64,000 nt of DNA from JANQMY01 sp965227095 (GCA_965227095.1 CBDDFL010000001.1:1116001-1180000); one strand, 5' to 3'; positions 9,201 to 16,831 are shown, counted from the stretch's first letter. Program-made: numbers and translations. The notes: generated by a model not told the origin, from the sequence alone.

Positions 9201-10349
9201 GATTGGGGACCGTTCTTCTTGAAAAAGGCCGCCATTGTAAGGGGGGACACCTATGGCGCCATCGCCTTTGTCGATGATTTGAAAAAGGGTTTGGCAATGG
9301 TGATAATAGCTGTCGCTGCGTTCACTCAGTACATCGCCGGCATCTAGTCTTTTGGCAACATCTTCTCGGACTTTATGGCGAAGACCGTAATCATCATACG
9401 CAGGATCGTTTGGTGAAAGTAGGTCTCGGTCTTCGGCATAAAGAGCAAAGAGAAGCCTGTAGAGCAGTGTAAGGGCCGCATCGCGGAGGTCTTGAAGGTA
9501 GTCTGTTGTCAGCGGTCGGGGAGCTTCTTTGTCAGCCGCGTGCAACAAGCGGATGAGACGAGGGAAGACGTTCTGGAATACAGTTTCGGAGAGGCTCTCT
9601 CGTACTTTTACTTCCCAGTACTGCCCTTCATCGAGGGCGAATTGATGAAGCGACCTGCCGTCTTTGCCTTTTTCAAAAGCCAGCCGACGAAACATCAGTA
9701 GAAAGAGCTTTAACCAGTGGTTCGGATTGTGTCGTTCTTCCGCAAGTAGTTCGGAGTTAAAACCCTCTAGCCCCAAAATTTCCGCCAGATCTACTTCGAA
9801 ATATTCCTCAATTTGGGATTTGGCGTCTTGGTAATACAGCCGCCAAATTCGTCCATTGGTGAGAATTCCCCACAGAACGGCGCGTTCTGAAAATACGCGC
9901 GCTCGGTCTAGATATGAGATTATTTGTGCGGCTGGTGCGCCGCGTTTGCTGCTCTTGGACGCAGCTCGATCTAGAGACAGGTTCCATCTTTTTGCTTCTA
10001 AAATGGAAACACCGTGACGAAACCTCTTTTCCGATGATTTTTCTTCTTCTGCTTGCCGCCGATCTTCGTCTCTCAAAAAGAGGAGGCCGTCCGGTACATC
10101 GGACCGACCTTTCTTAGCGAGTGCCTCCTCTCGTAAGATATCTGGCCAACCGAGCAGTTTTAGTACTGGCCAAATCAGACGTTCTTTCGTGTTCTCCTCG
10201 TTGGGACTTCCCTTCGTCGGAAAATCCTCATAAAGCGCCTGAAGGTGATTGCGAAACGAACTCAGATGTTCTTCGCTGAGTTCAGTCCATTCGGTACAAT
10301 CTTTGATGCCTTCAAGGAGAAAGTTCTCAGTAAAGAGACGGCCCTGCAC
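6279..10349 (-). CDS. Fused restriction-modification protein with Eco57I-type N6-adenine methyltransferase
   Basis: 1356 residues. N-terminal nuclease-like part: GRSDVPDGLLF (Asp84/Asp87) with SILEAKRW (Glu118-x-Lys120), a PD-(D/E)xK pattern. A helical connector follows to about residue 445. The methyltransferase has GSGSYYTPDNLV (motif X region), DPAMGSGHF at 520-528 (motif I, SAM binding), VYGVDKNPMAVELAK (motif II) and FDAVIGNPPW ending at 814 (motif IV NPPW, adenine N6). Residues about 820-1356 should hold the target-recognition region. One polypeptide therefore combines cutting, modification and specificity, as in type IIG/IIL enzymes. DNA here looks more A/T-rich than the neighbours, fitting horizontal transfer. 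BREX or DISARM partner genes are absent. Confidence 0.85.
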   Translation of the reverse strand: MQGRLFTENFLLEGIKDCTEWTELSEEHLSSFRNHLQALYEDFPTKGSPNEENTKERLIWPVLKLLGWPDILREEALAKKGRSDVPDGLLFLRDEDRRQAEEEKSSEKRFRHGVSILEAKRWNLSLDRAASKSSKRGAPAAQIISYLDRARVFSERAVLWGILTNGRIWRLYYQDAKSQIEEYFEVDLAEILGLEGFNSELLAEERHNPNHWLKLFLLMFRRLAFEKGKDGRSLHQFALDEGQYWEVKVRESLSETVFQNVFPRLIRLLHAADKEAPRPLTTDYLQDLRDAALTLLYRLLFALYAEDRDLLSPNDPAYDDYGLRHKVREDVAKRLDAGDVLSERSDSYYHHCQTLFQIIDKGDGAIGVPPYNGGLFQEERSPILERVKLSDGAFGPIVDLLSRRTEDGELRWINYRDLSVRELGAIYERLLEQEPVADGDGVSIRPTIFARKGSGSYYTPDNLVQLIIEKSVGPLVEEKLTNFEQAAAKLKSDRRTKSDRRVKLETLDPATQILDLKICDPAMGSGHFLVSLVDFLADATLKAMETSASVADWADYQSPLAPRIEEIRTRITEQAFKNNWHIKDNQLEDKNIVRRFVLKRCVYGVDKNPMAVELAKVSLWLHSFTAGAPLSFLDHHLRCGDSLFGEWIRPFLDELHKRGDMFVDRFVTQARQTVTGMTEIESLSDADIAEAERSASLFTAIEEDTARVRAFLDIRQACRWLGKDGSKAWNALLDGLFGDPVSAVELAAAVPQKLKAPKQSKETTSAKKTLLEAKQLIDEEKFLHWQVSFPGIWDNWQSAEPQGGFDAVIGNPPWDRMKMQEVEWFAERAPEIAKQGRAADRKKMIADLKREGSPLFAQYEKARDRAEIAMQRARKDGHFPLLSKGDINIYSLFVERAQALINPHGIAGLLVPSGIASDKTASDFFKSVSTSGRVMSLFDFENKKIFFPDVHASFKFCVFVVGGKDNIDNATECAFFLHSVDTIEDKERCFYLSSRDFTLVNPNTGTAPIFRTRRDADITTSIYRRVPVLVDRSGDTPQQTWPVKYVRMFDMTNDSDKFWTRERLQQEGAYPIRGNKWKKGDDEFVPLYVGRMIHQFDHRASSVRTNEENVHNAALSEAVTNTEKEDPNYLPQPQYWVNNEEIDWLSKLQYAFAFRDIARSTDERTAIGTVIPKYGVGNTLPIVMAPSAEIISNFTAVFSSFVFDYVCRQKVQSTHLNWYLVEQLPFVTLSICELPGTPNVQNLVTNTLLQLVFTANDLAEFAIDFEFDGPPFRWDPDERTHLRARLDALFFLLYGVTDRDDVRHIMSTFPIVRRNDEKEFGFYRTQELILAYMNALEAGDTETIVDVDALQRQQKT

Positions 10350-10507
10350 AATTGCCTCAATTTTTGATTCTCTATTGAACAGAGTATCCCTACTACTAAG
10401 GCAAGTCAGGTGGTTTTAATCTATTTTTGATATGTGTCGATTGGTGGGAAACGCCAAAGTTGTGTTGCCCCATTGGCGCTTTATTCTTCCAATGTTGATG
10501 TGAGATG

Positions 10508-10584
10508 AATGGTGCCGCTTGCGTGACTTGAACACGCGACCCCCGCATTACGAATGCGATGCTCTACCAGCTGAGCTAAAGCGG
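10508..10584. repeat. Right direct repeat flanking the restriction cassette (att-like)
   Basis: Partner of 5302-5376. It coincides with the intact tRNA-Thr gene, so the cassette lies downstream of the tRNA 3' end, the usual side for tRNA-associated islands. Confidence 0.55.
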
Positions 10585-10585
10585 C
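10510..10585 (-). tRNA. tRNA-Thr (anticodon CGU)
   Basis: 76 nt with encoded CCA. The acceptor GCCGCTT pairs fully with AAGCGGC, discriminator A. The D arm is AGCTCAGCTGGTAGAGC-like, the anticodon stem TCGCA/TGCGG encloses loop TTCGTAA (anticodon CGT), and the T arm GCGTG-TTCAAGT-CACGC is perfect. It reads threonine codon ACG. It forms the right boundary of the restriction cassette; the matching degenerate copy is at 5304-5377. Confidence 0.93.
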
Positions 10586-10749
10586 CCATCAGCGCGTTTC
10601 GCTTGGAAACGGGACGGAATGTGTCGGGAACCAGCAGGGTGCGGGCCCGCGACGGATCTTACCCAAATCAAGGTTAAGATGGGCCAAAGTCTTTACTGAA
10701 ATGTTGCCGCCCGCGCAACCGTCATTGTGCCGTTTCCGCAGAAAGATTG

Positions 10750-10798
10750 CGGCCCCCGGTGCACGCGCGCCGCGCCGGCGCGGCGGGCGCCGGGCCGC
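10750..10798. repeat. GC-rich inverted repeat / long hairpin
   Basis: An 18-nt perfect palindrome, CGCCGCGCCGGCGCGGCG (10768-10785), sits inside outer arms GCGGCCC (10750-10756) and GGGCCGC (10792-10798). There is no T-run on either side, so it is not a standard intrinsic terminator. It could shape an mRNA leader or end tRNA-region transcription. Confidence 0.6.
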
Positions 10799-11073
10799 GC
10801 CCCCTCCACATGGCATTTAGGCGAATTATTGGCTATACTTATATTGATGACTATTGAGGAAATTTCGGCAGTGCAACATAATACGGCGAGCGTCATCGGG
10901 ATGAACCACGAAAAGATCTATGGAGCGGGTGACCCGATTTCCAAATATTGGATCAACCCCATGCGCCCAGTTGATAGGCCCGGATGGGCTGGCCACAGGG
11001 GGGGCGTCACGGTCCCGTTGGTTGACGAAAAAGCGGATCTTTTATATGCAAGTGCGAAATGTTTTGCCGTGTC

Positions 11074-11089
11074 TTGTTGCGTCGCACAA
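11074..11089. promoter_or_regulatory. Possible PhaR-type operator upstream of the WS/DGAT gene
   Basis: TTGTTGCGTCGCACAA, an imperfect dyad with a TTGC-GT-CGCA core, lies 40 bp before the WS/DGAT ATG. It resembles TGC/GCA dyads bound by PhaR, the regulator of storage-granule genes, in alphaproteobacteria. This is a visual resemblance only. Confidence 0.25.
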
Positions 11090-11129
11090 AATGATTTAGC
11101 CCCCAAAAAGAACGGGTAGGGAAAGCACC

Positions 11130-12842
11130 ATGGAACAACTCAGCGGATTAGATGCCTCATTTCTGTTTTTCGAATCTCAGCGCACGCCCATGCATATTGG
11201 CGGCATCGTCATCTATGACCCCTCCACGGCGCCGGGCGGCAAGGTGCGCTTCAAGGAAATCATCCGGTTTATTGAAGAGCGCATGCACCGGGCGAAAAGC
11301 TTTCGCCAGCGCGTGGTCAATGTTCCGTTCAATCTGGACTTCCCCTATTGGATTGAAGACCCGGATTTCGACATCGAATTTCACATTCGCCATGTGGCGC
11401 TGCCCCAACCCGGCGATTGGCGGCAATTGTGCATCCAAGCGGCCCGCATTCATGCCCGCCCGCTGGATCTCACCAAACCCTTATGGGAATTCACGGTGGT
11501 CGAAGGCCTCGACAATGTGGAGGGGGTTCCCAAAGGGTCTTATGCCATCATCACGAAAGTGCACCACGCCGCCATTGATGGGGTCTCCGGCGTGGATATG
11601 ACCACCGCGACCCATTCTTTCGATGTGGTCGATGAGGTGGAAACACCGAAACACAAATGGGTTCCGGAACGGGTGCCCACCGCCGGCGAATTGCTGGCGC
11701 GCGCTTATGGCAATGCGGTGATGCAGCCGCTGAAAATCGCGCGCTTGGCGGCACAATCCGTGCCGACCCTTGCGAAAGTGGCGACCTCGATCGGGCGCGG
11801 CGAGCTGAAAATGCCGACGCCGCCCAATGCCGTGCCACGGACCCGCTTCAACCGCGTGGTGTCGCCCCATCGCGTGGTGGACAGCGTCCGCTTTGACTTG
11901 GCGGAAATTTCCGATATGCGCAAACGTCAATATGGCGCGACCGTCAATGACATTGTCCTGACGATTGTTGGCGGTGCCTTGCGGAATTACCTTGTGGCCA
12001 AGAATGAATTGCCGTCGGAACCCTTGGTGGCCATGGCGCCGGTGTCCGTGCGCAGTGAAGGGGAACGCGGCGCGATGGGCAACCAAGTGACCGCCATGTC
12101 TGTGTCGCTGGGTACCCATGTGGCCGATCCGGTGGGCCGGCTGCAATTCGTGCAGCAAAGCGCCCTTGATTCCAAAGCGCTCACAAAAGCCGTGGGCGCG
12201 CGTCAGTTGGCGGATTACACCAAGTTCCTATCTCCGGTGATGACCGGATTGGCATCCCGTTTGTACATGCGCATGGGGCTGGCCAATCGGTTCTATCCGG
12301 TGTTCAACACGGTGGTGACGAATGTGCCGGGGCCGCAAGTGCCGCTTTATTCCAACGGTGCAAGGCTGGTCACCCAACACGGGCTTGGACCTGTCTTTGA
12401 CGGGTTGGGCCTGTTCCATCCTGTTTTCAGCTATTGCGGCCATGTGAATATAAGCATCAATGCCTGCCGCGATATGATGCCGGATCCTGAATTCTACGCG
12501 GAGTGCATGCGGGAATCGTTCGCTCAGTTAAAGGCAGGTCTTGGTAAGCGCCCGTTACCGGCGATCGACAAGGCGGCTGCTGAGAAACCGCAAAAGTCAA
12601 AAACAAAAAAGGCGGCGTCCAGACCCTCTGCCAAGAAAGCACCTGCGGCGAAGAAAGCGGCGGTGAAGAAAGCCGCCACCAAACGCAAAACGCCGAAGGC
12701 GAAACCAGCGGACGCGGCACAGGCGGTTCCGGTCGGAAAAGCCGCCAATGACGATCAGGCGGATGCGGGTCTGCAGACCAATGGTCAAGCGGTGACGGGC
12801 GTGGCGGAGGCCGCGGAAGCGTCTGCGAAAGACACAAACTAG
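11130..12842 (+). CDS. Wax ester synthase/diacylglycerol acyltransferase (WS/DGAT) with H1-like tail
   Basis: 570 residues; AGGGAAAG lies 5 nt before the ATG. The acyltransferase active-site motif HHxxxDG is KVHHAAIDG (His145, His146, Asp150, Gly151). The N-terminal MEQLSGLDASFLFFES and later GNQVTAMSV and NVPGP segments are family hallmarks. It should esterify acyl-CoA with diacylglycerol or a fatty alcohol at the membrane to build neutral-lipid storage granules. Residues 482-570 are an added tail: first Lys/Ala/Pro-rich with AKKAPAAKKAAVKK-type repeats as in histone H1, then acidic and Ala-rich. Usual members are about 450-480 residues. Two alpha/beta hydrolase genes follow. Confidence 0.9.
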   Translation: MEQLSGLDASFLFFESQRTPMHIGGIVIYDPSTAPGGKVRFKEIIRFIEERMHRAKSFRQRVVNVPFNLDFPYWIEDPDFDIEFHIRHVALPQPGDWRQLCIQAARIHARPLDLTKPLWEFTVVEGLDNVEGVPKGSYAIITKVHHAAIDGVSGVDMTTATHSFDVVDEVETPKHKWVPERVPTAGELLARAYGNAVMQPLKIARLAAQSVPTLAKVATSIGRGELKMPTPPNAVPRTRFNRVVSPHRVVDSVRFDLAEISDMRKRQYGATVNDIVLTIVGGALRNYLVAKNELPSEPLVAMAPVSVRSEGERGAMGNQVTAMSVSLGTHVADPVGRLQFVQQSALDSKALTKAVGARQLADYTKFLSPVMTGLASRLYMRMGLANRFYPVFNTVVTNVPGPQVPLYSNGARLVTQHGLGPVFDGLGLFHPVFSYCGHVNISINACRDMMPDPEFYAECMRESFAQLKAGLGKRPLPAIDKAAAEKPQKSKTKKAASRPSAKKAPAAKKAAVKKAATKRKTPKAKPADAAQAVPVGKAANDDQADAGLQTNGQAVTGVAEAAEASAKDTN

Positions 12843-12868
12843 TTCGTACTCTGAAGATAGGGAATGAT

Positions 12869-13786
12869 ATGGCGAGTGTGACAGCCAACGGCATCAAGAT
12901 CGAATACGAAGACCACGGCAATCCGGACGACCCGGCGATCCTTCTTATCATGGGGTTGGCGGCGCAATTGGTTCTGTGGCCGCCGAAATTGATCGAAACC
13001 TTGGTGGGGGCCGGTTTTCGCGTTGTGGCGTTTGACAATCGCGATATTGGCCTGTCGCACAAATTTCACGGCAAGCGGACTTTGCATCCCCTGGTTCAGA
13101 TGATGGGCCGGTATGTGGGGCTCCATCGCGTCGCGCCTTATGATTTGCATCATATGGCGCAAGATACGGTGGGGCTGTTGGATGCGTTGGACATTCGCCA
13201 AGCGCATCTCATCGGGGCGTCGATGGGGGGCATGATCGGGCAAATTGCGGCGGCCCGGTCGCCGGAACGGGTCAAAAGCCTGACCGCCATTATGTCGAAC
13301 ACGGGCAATCCAAACTTGCCCCGGGCAAGACCGGAAATTCTTCGGAAAATCATGCTGCGCCCGGCGGCCGCAAAAGACCGGGACGCCATTATCGATCAGA
13401 CGGTAGAGGTCTGGAAGCTCATTGGAACGCCGGGGGATGAAAGCAGCCTACGGGCAACGCGCGAGCGCCTCACACATGCCTTCGACCGGTCTTACTATCC
13501 GCAGGGGCCGCGGCGGCAAGTGGCGGCCATCATGGCGACGGGTGATTTTCGCAGTCATTCGCGCCGGATCAAATCCCCCACATTGGTGGTGCACGGATCG
13601 ATCGATCCTTTGGCGCCGAAAGAAGGCGGAGAGGATATCGCGCGGATGGTGCCGGGCGCCCGCTTGGAGATTATCGAGGGCATGGCCCATGATCTGCCGG
13701 AGAAATTCCTTCCGGAAATTTCCGACCATATTCTGTCTCATATACGGGCTGTCGAGCGGGGTGACATTGAAGCGGCGGCGCAATGA
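12869..13786 (+). CDS. Alpha/beta hydrolase (lipase/esterase-like)
   Basis: 305 residues, starting 26 bp after the WS/DGAT stop and probably in the same operon. Fold marks: LLIMGLAAQLVLW (oxyanion region), FDNRDIGLS, nucleophile elbow IGASMGG with Ser118, the Asp in VVHGSIDPLAP and the catalytic His in IEGMAHDLP. The FDNRDxGLS form is common in bacterial carboxylesterases of the aclacinomycin-methylesterase-like group. Next to a storage-lipid synthase, an esterase or lipase role in lipid turnover is a reasonable inference. No signal peptide. Confidence 0.82.
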   Translation: MASVTANGIKIEYEDHGNPDDPAILLIMGLAAQLVLWPPKLIETLVGAGFRVVAFDNRDIGLSHKFHGKRTLHPLVQMMGRYVGLHRVAPYDLHHMAQDTVGLLDALDIRQAHLIGASMGGMIGQIAAARSPERVKSLTAIMSNTGNPNLPRARPEILRKIMLRPAAAKDRDAIIDQTVEVWKLIGTPGDESSLRATRERLTHAFDRSYYPQGPRRQVAAIMATGDFRSHSRRIKSPTLVVHGSIDPLAPKEGGEDIARMVPGARLEIIEGMAHDLPEKFLPEISDHILSHIRAVERGDIEAAAQ

Positions 13787-13904
13787 ATACGGTGTGTCGG
13801 AACGTGATACAGAAGAGATCCGTCAGCGATCGGCAGGTTCGGGGTGCGCGCATCTATGCACACTGTACTGACTAAGCCGACATCATACGGGCCCATTTGG
13901 GGCC

Positions 13905-13939
13905 AAAAAAGCGGGGGCCTTGGGCCCCCGTTTGTGTTT
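13905..13939. terminator. Bidirectional intrinsic terminator
   Basis: Stem CGGGGGCC (13912-13919) / GGCCCCCG (13923-13930), loop TTG. The plus side is followed by TTTGTGTTT; the minus side is followed by six T's (AAAAAA at 13905-13910 on plus). It lies between two convergent hydrolase genes and fits both, best the minus-strand one that stops at 13955. Confidence 0.85.
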
Positions 13940-13954
13940 GGGCAGAGGAGGGGG

Positions 13955-14758
13955 TCAATAAGTGTGGCCCGAGGACGGGTAAATCAGCGACCGTATCCCG
14001 TCCGTGCGGTCGAAGGGGCGCCAATCGTCATGGGGCAACGCCAGGCGGTCGGCGATGGCAAAGAACACGGCGGCATTGAAACCAAGGCCGATATGGCTGG
14101 CACGCACCTCTATATTGTCCGTCAGGTGATGTGGTTCCTCGAGGCAGTTCTGCCACGCCACCACGCCGTCACCCTTCGTGAAAATGGACGTGCAAGGTAT
14201 GCCGTTTGGCGGGTCGCGCCGCACTTGAAGTACTTCTTCCATATGATCCGCCGACGGATCATGTCCGGTAAGGACCTTGTACAGCCGGTGAGGATGGGTT
14301 GCTTCGATGTCGCCGTTAAACGGGCTGCCAAGGCTGATAACTTGACGCACCATGTCGGGCTGACGCCGCGCCATTTCGCGGGCGATGATGCCCCCCAGGC
14401 TCCAGCCGATCAGGCTTACTTTCTCGCCATAGGTTTCGTGCATCTCTTCCAGCTTCTCAAGGATCTTTTCGCCCTTATTGCCGACGGTGCGATGTCCGAA
14501 ATTGGATCCCAGAGACCACGGATAAGCTTTATATCCGCGTCCGGACAAAAATCGCCGCAAGATATTTGTGCTGGTGTCGCCCGCAATGAATCCGGGCAGA
14601 ACAAGAACGGGGTGTCCGTCACCCTTTGGGGCCATCGGCAACAACATCGGCGCTGCAAAAGGAAGTGCTGTAAGTTCCGCGAGACCTCGTCCACCCTCGG
14701 ACAACGCAAGCCGCAAAGACGGTGCGCGAATTTTCGTCATATGCGCTACGTAGACCAT
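13955..14758 (-). CDS. Lipase-like alpha/beta hydrolase (triacylglycerol lipase class)
   Basis: 267 residues from the ATG at 14758 (GGTAGGG 7 nt upstream; an in-frame TTG lies two codons earlier). VLVLPGFIAGDTST is the lipase oxyanion region, LIGWSLGGIIA is the nucleophile elbow, and SLGSPFNG and SIFTKGDGVV follow as in cytoplasmic triacylglycerol-lipase-like proteins. The catalytic His is probably in EVRASHIGLG. There is no signal peptide, so it likely acts on intracellular lipids. It faces the WS/DGAT pair across a shared terminator. Confidence 0.78.
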   Translation of the reverse strand: MVYVAHMTKIRAPSLRLALSEGGRGLAELTALPFAAPMLLPMAPKGDGHPVLVLPGFIAGDTSTNILRRFLSGRGYKAYPWSLGSNFGHRTVGNKGEKILEKLEEMHETYGEKVSLIGWSLGGIIAREMARRQPDMVRQVISLGSPFNGDIEATHPHRLYKVLTGHDPSADHMEEVLQVRRDPPNGIPCTSIFTKGDGVVAWQNCLEEPHHLTDNIEVRASHIGLGFNAAVFFAIADRLALPHDDWRPFDRTDGIRSLIYPSSGHTY

Positions 14759-14959
14759 CGCCAAACCCTACCCTGTCGTTGTTTTGTCACAAAGTGTAGG
14801 GGCGAGATTGTCGTTAAAGCAAGCGTAGAGTCCGCGCCGACGCATCAAATGTTGGTATCAGGAAGATTTCGCAAATTTTGTTGCGGAAAAGCTGCTTTTA
14901 TTCGAAGAAAGATTATTCGTTGGGCAGTTAATATTTCTGCACGTTCCGTGTGCAAATCG

Positions 14960-15613
14960 TCAGGAGACACGCTCAAACGTCAGCAAGTAGGCATAGCCGC
15001 GCATAAAATTACGAAAAGACACATGGCCCACACCATTGCTGGCCAATTGGTCGAAATAGGTGCGGATTTCAGGGCGAAAGCGCACGTGAAAAGCCGACAA
15101 CCAAGCGCCCAACACCGATTTGAACCATCCCGGCAACTGGTCTTGATTGCCAAAATCGACGATGTGTATGAAACCGTCTGGCTTGATTTGGGTGAGTCCA
15201 TAATCGACGGCGGTTTGCCATTCATCGATCATGGACAGGCTATAAGAAAAGAGCAGGCGGTCGAAAGGCTCGCTCAGTCCGAACAGGTCGCGGCCATTGA
15301 AATCTTGAGCCAGCGCTTGTGCCACGTGAATACGGTCCGTCAAGCCCGCTTTATCGATGGCGGCCTGAGCTGTTTTCAGCATTTCGTCGGACGCATCAAT
15401 TCCGTAAAGGCGTGCTTGCGGAAATCTGCGCGCCAGGGTGATGAGGTTGCGGGCGGTGCCACACCCCACCTCGCAGATGGTTTCGCCTGGCAGGATCGGC
15501 AGATCCTGGATCAGCGAATCCCGGCCAAACAGGTAATATTTGCGCGTGAAATCATAGAAGTGCCGCTGGACGCGATACATCTGGTCCATGGCACTGCGGG
15601 CATCCGTTGCCAT
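14960..15613 (-). CDS. btaB: Betaine-lipid N-methyltransferase BtaB
   Basis: 217 residues. A class I SAM methyltransferase with motif I EVGCGTARN (about 48-56) and the FTRKYYLFGRDSLI stretch typical of BtaB. In the known pathway BtaB methylates diacylglyceryl-homoserine three times to give the betaine lipid DGTS, a phosphorus-free membrane lipid. The btaA homologue ends 3 bp upstream, the same gene order as in Rhodobacter sphaeroides and Sinorhizobium meliloti. The protein is peripheral to the inner membrane. The pairing makes the assignment firm. Confidence 0.88.
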   Translation of the reverse strand: MATDARSAMDQMYRVQRHFYDFTRKYYLFGRDSLIQDLPILPGETICEVGCGTARNLITLARRFPQARLYGIDASDEMLKTAQAAIDKAGLTDRIHVAQALAQDFNGRDLFGLSEPFDRLLFSYSLSMIDEWQTAVDYGLTQIKPDGFIHIVDFGNQDQLPGWFKSVLGAWLSAFHVRFRPEIRTYFDQLASNGVGHVSFRNFMRGYAYLLTFERVS

Positions 15614-15616
15614 GGA

Positions 15617-16831
15617 TTAAGCGGCCTTCGTGTAAATGTGGAAACCGCCATAGATGGACGACCGATCTCGCGCCAGGAAGCGTTCGCCGTTTTCGGTGTC
15701 ATAGGTCCACGGGGCCAACACCTCGTGTGGAAGTTTCTTTTCAAGCGGAGACTCATCGCCCGCGGTGCGGAATATGACGCGCGCGCCCGGAGACGCCGTC
15801 CGGCCAATTTGCCGCCACAGGGCGGTAATTTGCTCTTCGTTCATCCAGTCTTGCGAATCCAGCAGCACATACCGGTCGATGCTCTCATTTGGCTGGGCGG
15901 CCAAATAATCTGTCATCGACGCCAAGTGTGTTTCCACATTGCCGACCCGCTGACGAAGGGGCTCATACTGTTCCGGCCGCAAATATTCCGGAATGGCATT
16001 CTTTTCTTCCACGTCATAGCGGCGCCCGAAAGCTTGCCACGCAAAGTAATTGTCGGAGATCGGGAAGTCACACGCCAAGCGTTCAATCCGTTCCCGGAAC
16101 AAATTGGCGGCGTTGCCATTGGCCGCGGCCATCAGTTCATCGTGCTGCGCGGGGGGAATGCCAAGCCAGTAAAACGACACGGGCAAGCGGGCCATGGTCT
16201 TTACAAAGCGGGAATCGAACATCGGTCCGATGGCTTGTTCATAAATTCGGCGCTGCTCCTCAAGTGTTTTCGCTTTCAACACTTCGGACGGGCGTTTGCC
16301 GTGAAGGCGCGACACCAAATGCACCAAGCCGATAAACCGGCCCAAAAGGCTGTGGTGGTAGAGATTGCGCGTAAACATATTGATGCGCCGTCCGCCCCAC
16401 GGCACCCAGCGCTGCCAATAGCGGCGCGTGTTGTCATCCAAATGGGGCAGAAGATAGCGGTCGTAACGGCTGCGATTGTCGCGGTCGTCGGCGACGCCGA
16501 AAAAGTCAAAAAAGTCGTCATAAGACGGCAAATGTTCCAGCGCGGCCAGTTTCAAGCGCGTGAGTGCGATGTGGTTGGGATTGAGGTCAATGGCGATGAT
16601 CTTGGCCGGGTTGGCGGTCAGATAGGTCATTACATTGCATCCACCCGATGCAATTGTGATGATCCGCGTCGTTTCATCGACCTCAAGGGCTTCCAAATCG
16701 ACGGCGGGATCTTCCCAGATCTGATTGTAGACAAAGCCTTGAAACATCATCGTGAACAGGCGTTCAAGAACACCGCGTTTCGAGACCGCTGCATGATTTA
16801 CAGCTGCTTCCGACAACAATTTGTTGCTCAT
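15617..16831 (-). CDS. btaA: Diacylglycerol 3-amino-3-carboxypropyl transferase BtaA (DUF3419)
   Basis: 404 residues from the ATG at 16831, where AAGGA stands upstream; the frame is open to 16927 but the extra residues look unrelated. Marks of the DUF3419/BtaA family: FQGFVYNQIWEDP near the start, ASGGCNVMTYL (SAM binding, about 61-71), IDLNPNHIALTRLKLAAL, and a C-terminal FRTAGDESP. BtaA moves the aminocarboxypropyl group of SAM to diacylglycerol. It forms an operon with btaB. In other alphaproteobacteria btaA is induced by phosphate starvation; I do not see a clear Pho box upstream. Confidence 0.9.
   Translation of the reverse strand: MSNKLLSEAAVNHAAVSKRGVLERLFTMMFQGFVYNQIWEDPAVDLEALEVDETTRIITIASGGCNVMTYLTANPAKIIAIDLNPNHIALTRLKLAALEHLPSYDDFFDFFGVADDRDNRSRYDRYLLPHLDDNTRRYWQRWVPWGGRRINMFTRNLYHHSLLGRFIGLVHLVSRLHGKRPSEVLKAKTLEEQRRIYEQAIGPMFDSRFVKTMARLPVSFYWLGIPPAQHDELMAAANGNAANLFRERIERLACDFPISDNYFAWQAFGRRYDVEEKNAIPEYLRPEQYEPLRQRVGNVETHLASMTDYLAAQPNESIDRYVLLDSQDWMNEEQITALWRQIGRTASPGARVIFRTAGDESPLEKKLPHEVLAPWTYDTENGERFLARDRSSIYGGFHIYTKAA

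Larger units (their letters stand above)
10586..11129. other. 544-bp intergenic region: GC hairpin, weak promoter signal, no convincing gene
   Basis: Between the tRNA-Thr 5' end and the WS/DGAT gene. It holds a very G/C-rich inverted repeat (10750-10798), a TATACT -10-like box at 10834-10839 without a clear -35, and a 16-nt motif at 11074-11089. A frame at 10727-11119 is open, but its composition is poor and I recognise no motif. The part from the ATG at 10901 (MNHEKIYGAG) stops 10 bp before the WS/DGAT ATG and could at most be a leader ORF. Confidence 0.5.

Noticed and set aside
6279..10349. PglX of a BREX system or the methylase of DISARM
   Set aside because: No brxA/B/C, pglZ, brxL or drmA-C genes lie nearby, and the N-terminus carries its own nuclease motif.
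10727..11119. 130-codon frame before the WS/DGAT gene
   Set aside because: It crosses the GC palindrome, starts with a low-complexity Arg/Pro/Ala stretch, has no motif and no ribosome site.
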